A stretch of DNA of 11,986 nucleotides from a bacterium (lineage in GTDB: Bacteria; Auribacterota; UBA3054; B51-G9). This document shows, in pieces, positions 4,755-11,846 of this stretch (position 1 is its first letter; every line of letters starts with the position of its first letter). The stretch spans positions 1-11,986 of the forward strand of contig JAOZNZ010000052.1 in the NCBI GenBank assembly GCA_029933535.1, read 5' to 3'. The position numbers were made by a program, and so were the translations under genes. A model generated the notes under the pieces. It saw only the letters and a program-made list of their open reading frames with translations, searched no databases and was not told the DNA's origin.

Positions 4755-6376
4755 CGCAAGTCTTTAATCCATTCTTTTATAACTTCAACTTTTGGAATAA
4801 TGCCGCTTGATTTTACAGATTTCTGAACTGTTACAATTGCCGGAGTTGATTCAACGCCAAAAGCAGCGATTTGTTCGTCATCCGAGACGACATTAACGGG
4901 AAGTTGAACACCGAGTTCTTTAACTGCTTTATCGATATTTTTCTTAGTTTCTTCACATGCATCGCAACCGCCGCCGAGTAGAATTATTTCGCCGCTATAT
5001 CTTTTCAGATTTCTTCTTAATTTTTTATTTATCTGATTTTGAATAGCGCTAATCATTTCATCTCTGGCCGGGATTCTGCTTACGAAGACAATTTCTCCAT
5101 CGATACATATAGTCGGGATATTTCTAACCATCATTCCGGTCATAAAATCAACCGAGTCAGGTTCTTTAATTTTATGCTCACGCCATATTACTAAATCTTC
5201 AAATTCCGGAACAACAGCTTTAACCGATTCAACCATATATTGACATGGCGCGCATGCTTCCGAGTCGAGAGTAATAACATCGATAACGACTTTATCAAGT
5301 TTACCATAATCGCTCATATCGAGATTTTTTTCCGGATCGGACTGCTTTATCGCGATAGTTTTTGCGATTTCCTGCTGATAAGGATCATTCACAAGCTGTG
5401 CGACAATCTCGAGATTTTCCGGTGGAGTTGCGTAAGGAATATCGCATCCCGGAGCGAGAATGAAACCTTTATTACCACCAACGGTCATACAATCCATCGC
5501 GTTTCTCATGCAGTCATCAGTTGTACCGAATAGCAGAACGATAGTAAGCTGCATATTCCCGCCGAAAGAGATATCATATTTTTGGCAAATTTCTTTTACA
5601 TAAGCGAGCTGAATATTTTCATCGATTGAAATATTATCGGGACCTGTTTTGCACATTTCTTCAATATTTGCCTGAGCGTGTCCACAGACAAAGAAAGAGG
5701 ATAATTTACCTTTCTCACGAATTGCGTCAAAGATCGGTGTTACATATGGAGTTACAAATTCAGCAAAATGGTCAGGTCCGATCTGACTTGTCATCGGGTC
5801 AACAATAGCAACGATATCGCAGCCTGCTTCGATATAATATTCAGCAGCTTTAACTGCGACATCTTTACAAAATTCCATAATTTTTTTAATACCTTCCACA
5901 TCGTCATACATAGCCATAAAAATATTAGGACCAAGAAGATGTAGCGCAAGAGTGAACGGGCCGGTAATTAATCCATAGAATGCAACGTCGGGATGTTTTG
6001 CAACAAGCTCACGCGTGGCATCGAGAACAACCGGGAATCTGCCGTCGCCAGGTCCGGGAATTTTTAACTCATCAAGAGTGACTCCTTCAGCGAGAGGATG
6101 AGTTGTAACAGCAGGCGGATTATCGTCTGCCCAGTTCAGTTGACAGCCAAGAATTTCGGCTTCGATTTGAAGGTCGAAAGCGACGGGAATTCCATCCGGT
6201 TTATATTTTTCGATTGCTTTACCAACACCATCAACCATCAGTTCTTTAGATTTAAGGAACTCTGTAGCGGTTTTGTTAATCAGAGAGGCGGCATGGCAGC
6301 CTACGAAAGGCACCCACGGTGTTTTATCAGTTTTTTTGTTATGCAATGCATTCAGCAATAGTTCTTTACCAGTCAT
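4748..6376 (-). CDS. MtaA/CmuA-type methyltransferase domain fused to two thioredoxin-fold domains
   Basis: A 542-residue fusion, probably cytoplasmic. Residues 1-345 are a URO-D-fold domain of the MtaA/MtbA/CmuA type, which moves methyl groups between corrinoid proteins and a thiol such as coenzyme M using zinc. Cys231 (FVCGH) and Cys311 (APGCDIP) sit at the two zinc-Cys positions, but the His of the usual HxC is Phe229; His233 is nearby. Residues 361-450 are a thioredoxin-fold domain with CAPC (375-378) and a cis-Pro-like NIP421. Residues 461-540 are a second one resembling small thioredoxin_3 proteins, with CDAC (471-474) and STP512. AGGAG lies 6 nt before the ATG. It is downstream of rhamnose genes but separated by a 456-nt hairpin array. 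The redox domains suggest a thiol or disulfide acceptor, or redox control of the zinc site (inference). The methyl donor is unknown. Confidence 0.88.
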   Translation of the reverse strand: MTGKELLLNALHNKKTDKTPWVPFVGCHAASLINKTATEFLKSKELMVDGVGKAIEKYKPDGIPVAFDLQIEAEILGCQLNWADDNPPAVTTHPLAEGVTLDELKIPGPGDGRFPVVLDATRELVAKHPDVAFYGLITGPFTLALHLLGPNIFMAMYDDVEGIKKIMEFCKDVAVKAAEYYIEAGCDIVAIVDPMTSQIGPDHFAEFVTPYVTPIFDAIREKGKLSSFFVCGHAQANIEEMCKTGPDNISIDENIQLAYVKEICQKYDISFGGNMQLTIVLLFGTTDDCMRNAMDCMTVGGNKGFILAPGCDIPYATPPENLEIVAQLVNDPYQQEIAKTIAIKQSDPEKNLDMSDYGKLDKVVIDVITLDSEACAPCQYMVESVKAVVPEFEDLVIWREHKIKEPDSVDFMTGMMVRNIPTICIDGEIVFVSRIPARDEMISAIQNQINKKLRRNLKRYSGEIILLGGGCDACEETKKNIDKAVKELGVQLPVNVVSDDEQIAAFGVESTPAIVTVQKSVKSSGIIPKVEVIKEWIKDLRL

Positions 6377-6443
6377 TTTAAACTCCTATGAAATAATTTA
6401 GTTGTTAGTTATAAATCAATATTTACAGTTTTTATTCGCACGG

Positions 6444-6664
6444 CGCGTTTGGCGCACCACGCGAGAGAGAAACACCATTTTTATTTATAAAATTAATTTT
6501 CCTCTCTACCGACACAAGGTCGGCAGGAGAATTTCAATTCCCTCTTGCCCTTACAGGGATCAAATTTGTTTTTGCCAATAAGCCGCAAAGCGGCGTAAGC
6601 AATTAGCCTCGCATTTTAATGCGAGGAATACGATTGATAACCATATTCCGTCCGAAAAGGACGG
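6444..6664. repeat. Left half of hairpin array: CGCGT, CCGAC, GCCGC, CCTCGCATT and CCGTCC stems
   Basis: Small perfect or near-perfect hairpins follow one another: 6444-6463 (CGCGT/ACGCG plus GG/CC), 6509-6523 (CCGAC/GTCGG), 6548-6558 (CCCT/AGGG, weak), 6582-6594 (GCCGC-AAA-GCGGC), 6607-6626 (9-bp stem with a 2-nt loop) and 6648-6664 (CCGTCC-GAAAA-GGACGG). The stretch lies between the rhamnosidase and the methyltransferase-thioredoxin gene and encodes no credible protein. It looks like a mosaic of dispersed palindromic repeats. Confidence 0.8.
6506..6523. repeat. 18-nt dispersed hairpin repeat, copy B
   Basis: Exact reverse complement of 4497-4514. It forms the CCGAC-ACAAG-GTCGG hairpin. Confidence 0.75.
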
Positions 6665-6808
6665 TACATTTTAATTGATAATTGATGCAAAGCAATGGTT
6701 ATAAACGACCTTTTTCGTTGTTTGTTCCGCCCTTTTCGGGCGAAAATGTCTGGTTTTATGTTCCTGTGGTTGAAACCACAGGCTAATTGCTTATGTCGCT
6801 TTGCGGCT
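6581..6808 (+). repeat. 228-nt structured element closed by 29-bp inverted arms
   Basis: Arms 6581-6609 and 6780-6808 pair at 27 of 29 positions. The two exceptions (6593/6796 and 6595/6794) are G with T, so a plus-strand RNA would pair over all 29. Inside are a 9-bp stem at 6607-6626, CCGTCC/GGACGG at 6648-6664, CGCCC/GGGCG at 6728-6742 and CCTGTGGTT-GA-AACCACAGG at 6763-6782. Each arm also contains its own small hairpin module, GCCGC/GCGGC on the left. It may be a structured RNA or two oppositely inserted copies of one repeat. Short plus-strand ORFs across it look repeat-derived. Confidence 0.7.
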
Positions 6809-6832
6809 GTACCATTTTCGAGTGTCGTATGG

Positions 6833-9121
6833 TTAATAATTAAAAGAAATTTTATTTTTAAGATTAATGATTTCAATTTCTTTATTGTTTTTAATAACAT
6901 GAATAAAAACCGGTATTTCTGATTTTAATTCGCAGTTTAATCCTTCTTCATTCCTTTCCCATTTAACTTCAATAACTTCACTCGTTCCATTAATTGGAAA
7001 TTTACCTTTTGCGAAGTTAAGATTTCCCGGATAAGGCGAAAATGTAAAATGATTGTTTCCAAGATCGTATCGCGGAATTATTCCGAGACAATACTTCGAC
7101 AAAAGCGGAGTTGGATATGCCGACCACACGTGGCAATGCGACCAATTAAGGTCAAACACTTCAGCGATAGTTGTGAGACCGTTATTAATAAACCATCCCC
7201 AACATTTCTCGATTTGATTAAGCACAAAATTTATTTCACCATGATTAATTAAAACAGGAAATGTAAAATAAGAGAAATACGGCGTGATTAGCTGCCTGTC
7301 AGAAACAGCAGGATCGGTTTGCCGTGGTGCATCGGGATTATTGGGGAAGCAGGACAAGATGTGCCGTTTAATAAAAATGACAGCTTTGTCAATATTTTTT
7401 TTGGGAATTAATTTATTTTTTAACGCAAGAACTGTCGAATGATAACCTATTTCGCACCATTTATTTTCTTCAATGTATGGATTAAGTTTTTTCGAAATAA
7501 TTGAGCGGATTTTTTCTTTTAGAAGTTCATATTGTTCAGAACTATAATTAAGGATTTCGCACCATTTAATCATTGAATTAAGCGAAGAATAAAATAACAA
7601 TGTAGTTGCGATATCAGCTTCAGGATTATTGCTGATATACCCCCAATCGATAAAATTAGGGCCACCGGAAATATCAATTCCTTCAGATGTCAATTTATTT
7701 TCACAGGATGTTATATTTTTTTCCGCGTAAGGAAATAATTCTTCAAGAAGAGCGGTATCGCCTGTAAGCTTGTAATAATTTACATTCGCGTCAATCCACA
7801 AAAGTGAGTAACCTGTAAAGTGAAGTCTGTGGCCCGGATGAAGCCCGGCTACTAGACCATCTTCATTCGCGCAAAACGCAGCCTGCCTCAATCCCCGCGC
7901 TGAAATTTTTAAGTCCGGATAAGCTACCGAAGCAATAGCGGTTGATGGCAAAGCATCACCTGTCCACTGTCCTCGTTCTCTTGTCGGGTTATCAGTAACG
8001 GCATCTTCGGCGCAAGCTTTTAATGTTTTGACACCCGCGGTCCATATTTTATTAAGCATTGTATTTTCGCATTCAAAAGAGCCGTTAACTTTACCGTAAT
8101 AAGTTCTTTCGATAAATTTTTCGCTTATAAATTTGATTTGATTTTCAGGAGCTTTAATATGGATCTCAAGAAATCTTCCTGCTCTTGGTGTAACAGGAGA
8201 AAATTTCTGGATGCCTCCCCGTGCGATATAATGGTCTAAGTTACGTGATATTCCGGCTGACAAATTAATATAAGGAGTAACTTTACCATCAACTAAAGCT
8301 TCGCACAAAGCGAATTCCACAACAGCATTTTCAGGCAAATCGAATATAAATTCAGGAGATCCAAGCCTGACTCGCTGAAGATCGTATCTTTTCCATATGC
8401 CATCCGCATCAGATATATTTTCAGTTATAAGGGAACGTTTATACCATGTCACATCATTTTCTTCTGACCATTCCGGAGGATTAATAAAGTCAAAAGGTCC
8501 GTTCAGTTTGCCTTCTGCAACAGAAGAAAGCGTATGATTTATTCTGCAGACATGAGATATATTTAAAGGTGTCGGCGTACCGATATTCGGTACAAAAGGA
8601 ACGACATTTTCCCATTTTGAATCGTCAAAATTTATTTTTTGCCAGCCGACAGGATTCTTTTTTGTATTTACCCATTCAATCCACGAAAATTGTGGATTGG
8701 TTCTTACGGCGGAGTTAATAAAGCCTTCAGCTTTTTCACATTTCCAACTAACGGGAATATTATTTCCTGCAATTTCACAAGCGAAAAACGGCTTGATTAT
8801 CGAGCCGGAAAGCATACGTGTATCAACGGCATGATTATGCACAATGGCGGTAACAACATGTTTCCCCGGCAGCAAAGTTTTTTTAATAACTTCATACTCA
8901 GGATGTCCTGCGGGAAATCTTGCCGGGCCTTCTGTAAGGAAATTGTTATCAATAAGAGCGCGAAACCAATGAGCGCCAAGGATATTGAATTCTACAATGG
9001 TTTCTTTATCGACAGTAAAAACTCCTCGGAACAGCGCGTAAGAATCGATAGAATCATTATTTTGATTTTCTTTTGGCCAGAAAGGTGCTGTAAAAGGTTT
9101 GATGATATTATTTTCCATCAT
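6833..9121 (-). CDS. GH78-type alpha-L-rhamnosidase
   Basis: A 762-residue glycoside hydrolase that should remove terminal alpha-L-rhamnose from oligosaccharides or glycosides. There is no signal peptide, so it probably acts in the cytoplasm on imported substrate. Residues 25-115 and 220-335 are beta-sandwich-like accessory regions, and about 345-690 form the six-hairpin (alpha/alpha)6 barrel. The family motif is DNPTRERGQWTGDA: Asp377, Glu382 and Asp389 have the spacing of the substrate-site acids in Bacillus RhaB. Glu654 (TIAEVFD) fits the second catalytic acid, followed by SHCHVWSAYP. Residues 690-762 are a C-terminal beta domain. The ATG-ATG start (9121 or 9118) has no clear ribosome site and lies 15 nt after the upstream URO-D gene, suggesting translational coupling. 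The nearby rhamnose isomerase gene, upstream in the same direction, supports the substrate. It could also act on an unusual, for example methylated, rhamnoside. Confidence 0.9.
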   Translation of the reverse strand: MMENNIIKPFTAPFWPKENQNNDSIDSYALFRGVFTVDKETIVEFNILGAHWFRALIDNNFLTEGPARFPAGHPEYEVIKKTLLPGKHVVTAIVHNHAVDTRMLSGSIIKPFFACEIAGNNIPVSWKCEKAEGFINSAVRTNPQFSWIEWVNTKKNPVGWQKINFDDSKWENVVPFVPNIGTPTPLNISHVCRINHTLSSVAEGKLNGPFDFINPPEWSEENDVTWYKRSLITENISDADGIWKRYDLQRVRLGSPEFIFDLPENAVVEFALCEALVDGKVTPYINLSAGISRNLDHYIARGGIQKFSPVTPRAGRFLEIHIKAPENQIKFISEKFIERTYYGKVNGSFECENTMLNKIWTAGVKTLKACAEDAVTDNPTRERGQWTGDALPSTAIASVAYPDLKISARGLRQAAFCANEDGLVAGLHPGHRLHFTGYSLLWIDANVNYYKLTGDTALLEELFPYAEKNITSCENKLTSEGIDISGGPNFIDWGYISNNPEADIATTLLFYSSLNSMIKWCEILNYSSEQYELLKEKIRSIISKKLNPYIEENKWCEIGYHSTVLALKNKLIPKKNIDKAVIFIKRHILSCFPNNPDAPRQTDPAVSDRQLITPYFSYFTFPVLINHGEINFVLNQIEKCWGWFINNGLTTIAEVFDLNWSHCHVWSAYPTPLLSKYCLGIIPRYDLGNNHFTFSPYPGNLNFAKGKFPINGTSEVIEVKWERNEEGLNCELKSEIPVFIHVIKNNKEIEIINLKNKISFNY

Positions 9122-9136
9122 ACTTGATAATAATTA

Positions 9137-10195
9137 TTATTCAGAATAATTTTTTACAGTATCAACCATTGCAAGAATATTTTCTATTGAAGTTCCGGCC
9201 TGAATGTTGTGGCACGAGCAGCAAATGTAACCTTCCATGCCTTTACCGAGAGTTTGCAGACAATCCAGAGTTTCTTTTTTAACTTCTTCCGGGCCTCGGA
9301 ACGGCAACACGTCCTGCGTGTCAATAGCGCCGTGAAAGATAATATCTTTGCCGTATTTTTCTTTAAGACCTGCCATATCCATACCGGGACAAATATGTTG
9401 AATTGGGTTTAGGATATCAATTCCAACATCAATAAGTCTCGGGATTAAAGGCTCGACAGCGCCATCGGAATGAAAGAAAACTTTTTTACCGTAAGAGTGG
9501 ATTAAATCGCACCAGCGTTTCATTCTGGGTTTAAAGAATTCGTCCCACATATCCGGAGACATAAGGAGACTGATCTGACTTCCCATATCATCGCTAATAA
9601 AAACAGCGTCGATATTGTCCCCTGTTGCCTCGAAAAGTTTTTTCATCATTTCGGTTTGGATGAGTTCAATTCTGTCGAGTGCCGCGTTAACGAAATCGGG
9701 TTCGAGCGCGAGATCCATCATAGATTTTTCGAGTCCGCGCATACCGCAATAGATTTCGTAAAAAGAGACCCAGGGGCCTAAAGTCGCAAAATCTTTTGAT
9801 ACCGTTTCAGTCGCTTGTGCAGCCGCGGAATAATTAAATTTATCAGGATCTGGCCAATAAGGATATTCATCAATATTTTCCAAAGTGTAATCTTCAAAAG
9901 TAGAACTGACTCTTTCTCCATAAGTTGAAAGACCTGATTCTACCGTTCTCATCTGAACACCCCATTGGGTGACCATTGCAGCTCCATCAACAAGCGGAGC
10001 TAGTTCACCTTCATAGTCGGCATTAATCCAGAACCATTTATCGATCCCCATTTTTTTATAGAGATCGAAATCATTTTCAGCATTAAAATGTTTTGCGAGA
10101 TCTGTATATACTTCAGGAGTAAGCCAGATATCGACAGGTATTCTGTCAACTTTTTTACGGTTAAGAATATTGAGTATACGATTTTTTGAGTTCAT
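9137..10195 (-). CDS. URO-D-family protein, putative methyltransferase of unknown substrate
   Basis: 352 residues with the uroporphyrinogen-decarboxylase fold over the full length: MNSKNRILNILNRKKVDRIP at the start, SDDMGSQ (201-207), HSDGAV (242-247), DILNPIQ (260-266) and a C-terminal CHNIQAGTSIENI (328-340). It is unlikely to be true HemE: the N-terminal porphyrin-site pattern is absent and the neighbours are sugar genes. The MtaA zinc motif HxC is HSD here, while a CCSCH cluster (325-329) sits near the C-terminus. It is compact and cytoplasmic. It ends 15 nt before the rhamnosidase and starts 228 nt after rhaA, with tandem repeats in that gap. The leader is A/T-rich with no clear ribosome site. 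A role in demethylating sugar or aglycone ethers is speculation from context. Confidence 0.85.
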   Translation of the reverse strand: MNSKNRILNILNRKKVDRIPVDIWLTPEVYTDLAKHFNAENDFDLYKKMGIDKWFWINADYEGELAPLVDGAAMVTQWGVQMRTVESGLSTYGERVSSTFEDYTLENIDEYPYWPDPDKFNYSAAAQATETVSKDFATLGPWVSFYEIYCGMRGLEKSMMDLALEPDFVNAALDRIELIQTEMMKKLFEATGDNIDAVFISDDMGSQISLLMSPDMWDEFFKPRMKRWCDLIHSYGKKVFFHSDGAVEPLIPRLIDVGIDILNPIQHICPGMDMAGLKEKYGKDIIFHGAIDTQDVLPFRGPEEVKKETLDCLQTLGKGMEGYICCSCHNIQAGTSIENILAMVDTVKNYSE

Positions 10196-10233
10196 TTTTA
10201 TATTTTATTAGTTGGTTAGTTTTATTTTTAAAA

Positions 10234-10278
10234 ATGGACATTATGGACACGATGGACCTAATGGACATTATGGACATA
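10234..10278. repeat. Five 9-nt ATGGACNNN tandem units
   Basis: Five head-to-tail units start with ATGGAC (ATT, ACG, CTA, ATT and ATA in the last three positions). Related units occur at 3463-3489. The array lies in the 228-nt gap between rhaA and the URO-D gene. Confidence 0.85.
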
Positions 10279-10291
10279 AAAATTTAATAAT

Positions 10292-10315
10292 TGTAGAATT
10301 GTAGAATTGTGGAAT
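10292..10315. repeat. Three 8-nt TGTAGAAT tandem units
   Basis: TGTAGAAT, TGTAGAAT, TGTGGAAT, directly between the 9-nt array and the 8-nt ATTCC array. Confidence 0.75.
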
Positions 10316-10320
10316 TGATC

Positions 10321-10400
10321 ATCAATCCATCAATCCATTATTCCATTAATCCACTATTCCATTATTCCATTATTCCATTATTCCATTAATCCACTATTCC
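10321..10400. repeat. Ten 8-nt ATTATTCC-type tandem units
   Basis: Exactly ten 8-nt units: ATCAATCC twice, then ATTATTCC, ATTAATCC and ACTATTCC, three more ATTATTCC, then ATTAATCC and ACTATTCC. A five-unit sub-block partly repeats, showing higher-order duplication. There are no spacers, so it is not a CRISPR array. A three-unit version is at 3500-3523. Confidence 0.9.
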
Positions 10401-10425
10401 ATAAGCTGGAAGCTTATGTTACTTT
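10398..10425. repeat. 28-nt palindromic end repeat, copy B, at the rhaA stop
   Basis: 27 of 28 bases match 3601-3628. It contains the dyad CATAAGCT-GGA-AGCTTATG (10400-10418) and ends within the TAA stop of rhaA (10424-10426). Confidence 0.8.
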
Positions 10426-11710
10426 ACGCTCTTTTGCTTAGCACGTCTTTTTCGTAAGCGTACATTTCGTTTATCCATTCAGTTCCTACGGGGACATTTG
10501 TCTGCATGCAATAATAATCCCAAATTGCTCCGAAAGGCATTGTTTTCATTTCTTCCATAAGAGCGAGTTTACCTGCTCCATCGCCTTTAGCTTCGAGTTG
10601 TTTTAATATTTCAGTCGGGTCAAGCAGAGAATAAAGAATTCCTTTCATAGCGGCACGAGTACCAATTGTCCAAGCACCGATTCTGTTTATGCTTGCATCA
10701 AAGAAATCGAGAGCGATGTATGCTTTATCGAAAGCGTTACCGCGTTTCAATTCGAGAAAAACATTTTTCAAGTCGTCGTTAAAAATAACTACATGATCAC
10801 TATCCCAGCGAATTGGTCGGCTAACATGCATAAGCAGATTATTTTTAAATTGAAGCGCTGACGAGATTTTATCATGAATAGTTTCAGCCGGATGAAAGTG
10901 TCCCATATCGAAGCATGGAATCACATCATTTGTCATAGAGTATCCGAGATAGAATTCATGTGAACCGACAACATATTCTTCGCTGCCGATACCGAACAAT
11001 TTACATTCAACCGCATCGATACATTTTGATGTATCAACGCCGTTTGTTTTATCGAATATTTTGTCATAAGAATCTTTTAAACGTGCTCGTGGCGACCATC
11101 TGTCGGCCGGAATATCTTTCGCGCCGTCCGGGATCCAGAAATTAATTACGCAAGGTTCGCCTTGATTTTCAGCGAAAGCTTCGGCGATTTTCCGACATGC
11201 GATTCCGTGTTGAATCCAATACGCTCTAATATCTTCATCTGCATTGGAAAGTGTAAAACCGTCAGCTGCTTTAGGGTGAGAGAAAAAAGTAGGATTAAAG
11301 TCTAATGCTATTCCGTTTTCTTTTGACCATTCCATCCATTTCGAGAAATGCTCAGGTTTTAACTGATCACGTTCAACCGGCACATCGGTTTCGCAGTAGA
11401 AAGCGTGAATATTCGCTCTTTTCTTTCCTGGTATTAAGCTGAAAGCTTTAAGCATATCCGCGCGAAGTTCATCGCCGTTTCTTGCGACGCCGGGATAATT
11501 TCCTGTAGCCATGATTCCACCTGAGAGCGCTTCGTCAGGACTTTCGAGACCCCGAACGTCATCACCCTGCCAGCAATGGACTGAGACGGGGATATTGGTG
11601 ATTTTATTTATTGCGATATCAACATCAACGCCGAGTTTTGCGTAGGCATTTTTAGCGAATTGAAATTGAGCGTTAATTTCATCATTAGTAATTTTGTTAT
11701 CACACATCAT
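10424..11710 (-). CDS. rhaA: L-rhamnose isomerase
   Basis: Cytoplasmic L-rhamnose isomerase (EC 5.3.1.14), converting L-rhamnose to L-rhamnulose, the first intracellular step of rhamnose use. It has 428 residues, close to the roughly 419 usual for RhaA. The metal-site residues known from the E. coli enzyme appear one position later: Glu235, Asp268, His295, Asp303, Asp305 and Asp335, in VECKLFG, CFDMGHFHPAE, MHVSRPIRWDSDHVV and ALDFFDASINRIG. HCWQGDDV and GGIMATGNYPG near the N-terminus also fit. Two adjacent ATGs exist: AAAGGAG is 3 nt before 11710 and 6 nt before 11707, so the second may be preferred. It is first in the leftward rhamnose cluster, before the URO-D gene and the rhamnosidase. 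No rhaB or rhaD is in the window. Confidence 0.96.
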   Translation of the reverse strand: MMCDNKITNDEINAQFQFAKNAYAKLGVDVDIAINKITNIPVSVHCWQGDDVRGLESPDEALSGGIMATGNYPGVARNGDELRADMLKAFSLIPGKKRANIHAFYCETDVPVERDQLKPEHFSKWMEWSKENGIALDFNPTFFSHPKAADGFTLSNADEDIRAYWIQHGIACRKIAEAFAENQGEPCVINFWIPDGAKDIPADRWSPRARLKDSYDKIFDKTNGVDTSKCIDAVECKLFGIGSEEYVVGSHEFYLGYSMTNDVIPCFDMGHFHPAETIHDKISSALQFKNNLLMHVSRPIRWDSDHVVIFNDDLKNVFLELKRGNAFDKAYIALDFFDASINRIGAWTIGTRAAMKGILYSLLDPTEILKQLEAKGDGAGKLALMEEMKTMPFGAIWDYYCMQTNVPVGTEWINEMYAYEKDVLSKRA

Positions 11711-11769
11711 TTACTCCTTTAATATTAATTAATTGTCATTTATATATTTCTATTTTTATTGTGCTATTT

Positions 11770-11779
11770 ATTTGCAAAT
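11770..11779. promoter_or_regulatory. ATTTGCAAAT palindrome, possible rhaA operator
   Basis: A perfect 10-bp palindrome about 17-26 nt past the -10 box, in the early transcribed leader of rhaA. A repressor site there would fit sugar-inducible control, but no binding protein is identified and AT-rich palindromes can be chance. Confidence 0.35.
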
Positions 11780-11795
11780 TGCACGTTGATAGTAT

Positions 11796-11823
11796 ATAAT
11801 ATCATAAAATGAAATAAATGCAA
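11796..11823 (-). promoter_or_regulatory. rhaA promoter
   Basis: The minus strand has TTGCAT (11818-11823), a 16-nt spacer and TATTAT (11796-11801), with TGA just before the -10 box as in an extended -10 element. It lies 86 nt upstream of the rhaA ATG. Confidence 0.65.
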
Positions 11824-11846
11824 TACCTTTATCGTTCCAATTAACT

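Noticed and set aside
6616..6900. 94-residue minus-strand ORF
   Set aside because: It overlaps the rhamnosidase end in another frame and is otherwise made of hairpin repeat sequence.
6695..6922. 75-residue plus-strand ORF
   Set aside because: It runs across the hairpin array and into the rhamnosidase 3' end. Its sequence is a direct translation of hairpin modules, with no start signal.
8639..9127. 162-residue plus-strand ORF
   Set aside because: Antisense shadow of the rhamnosidase N-terminal region, which has a coherent protein in the minus frame.
9137..10195. Possible hemE (uroporphyrinogen decarboxylase)
   Set aside because: The fold matches, but HemE N-terminal porphyrin-site motifs are not seen and the context is sugar use, so heme synthesis is not supported.
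10321..10400. Regular repeats considered as a CRISPR array
   Set aside because: Units are 8 nt with no unique spacers and no cas genes nearby, so this is a simple tandem repeat.
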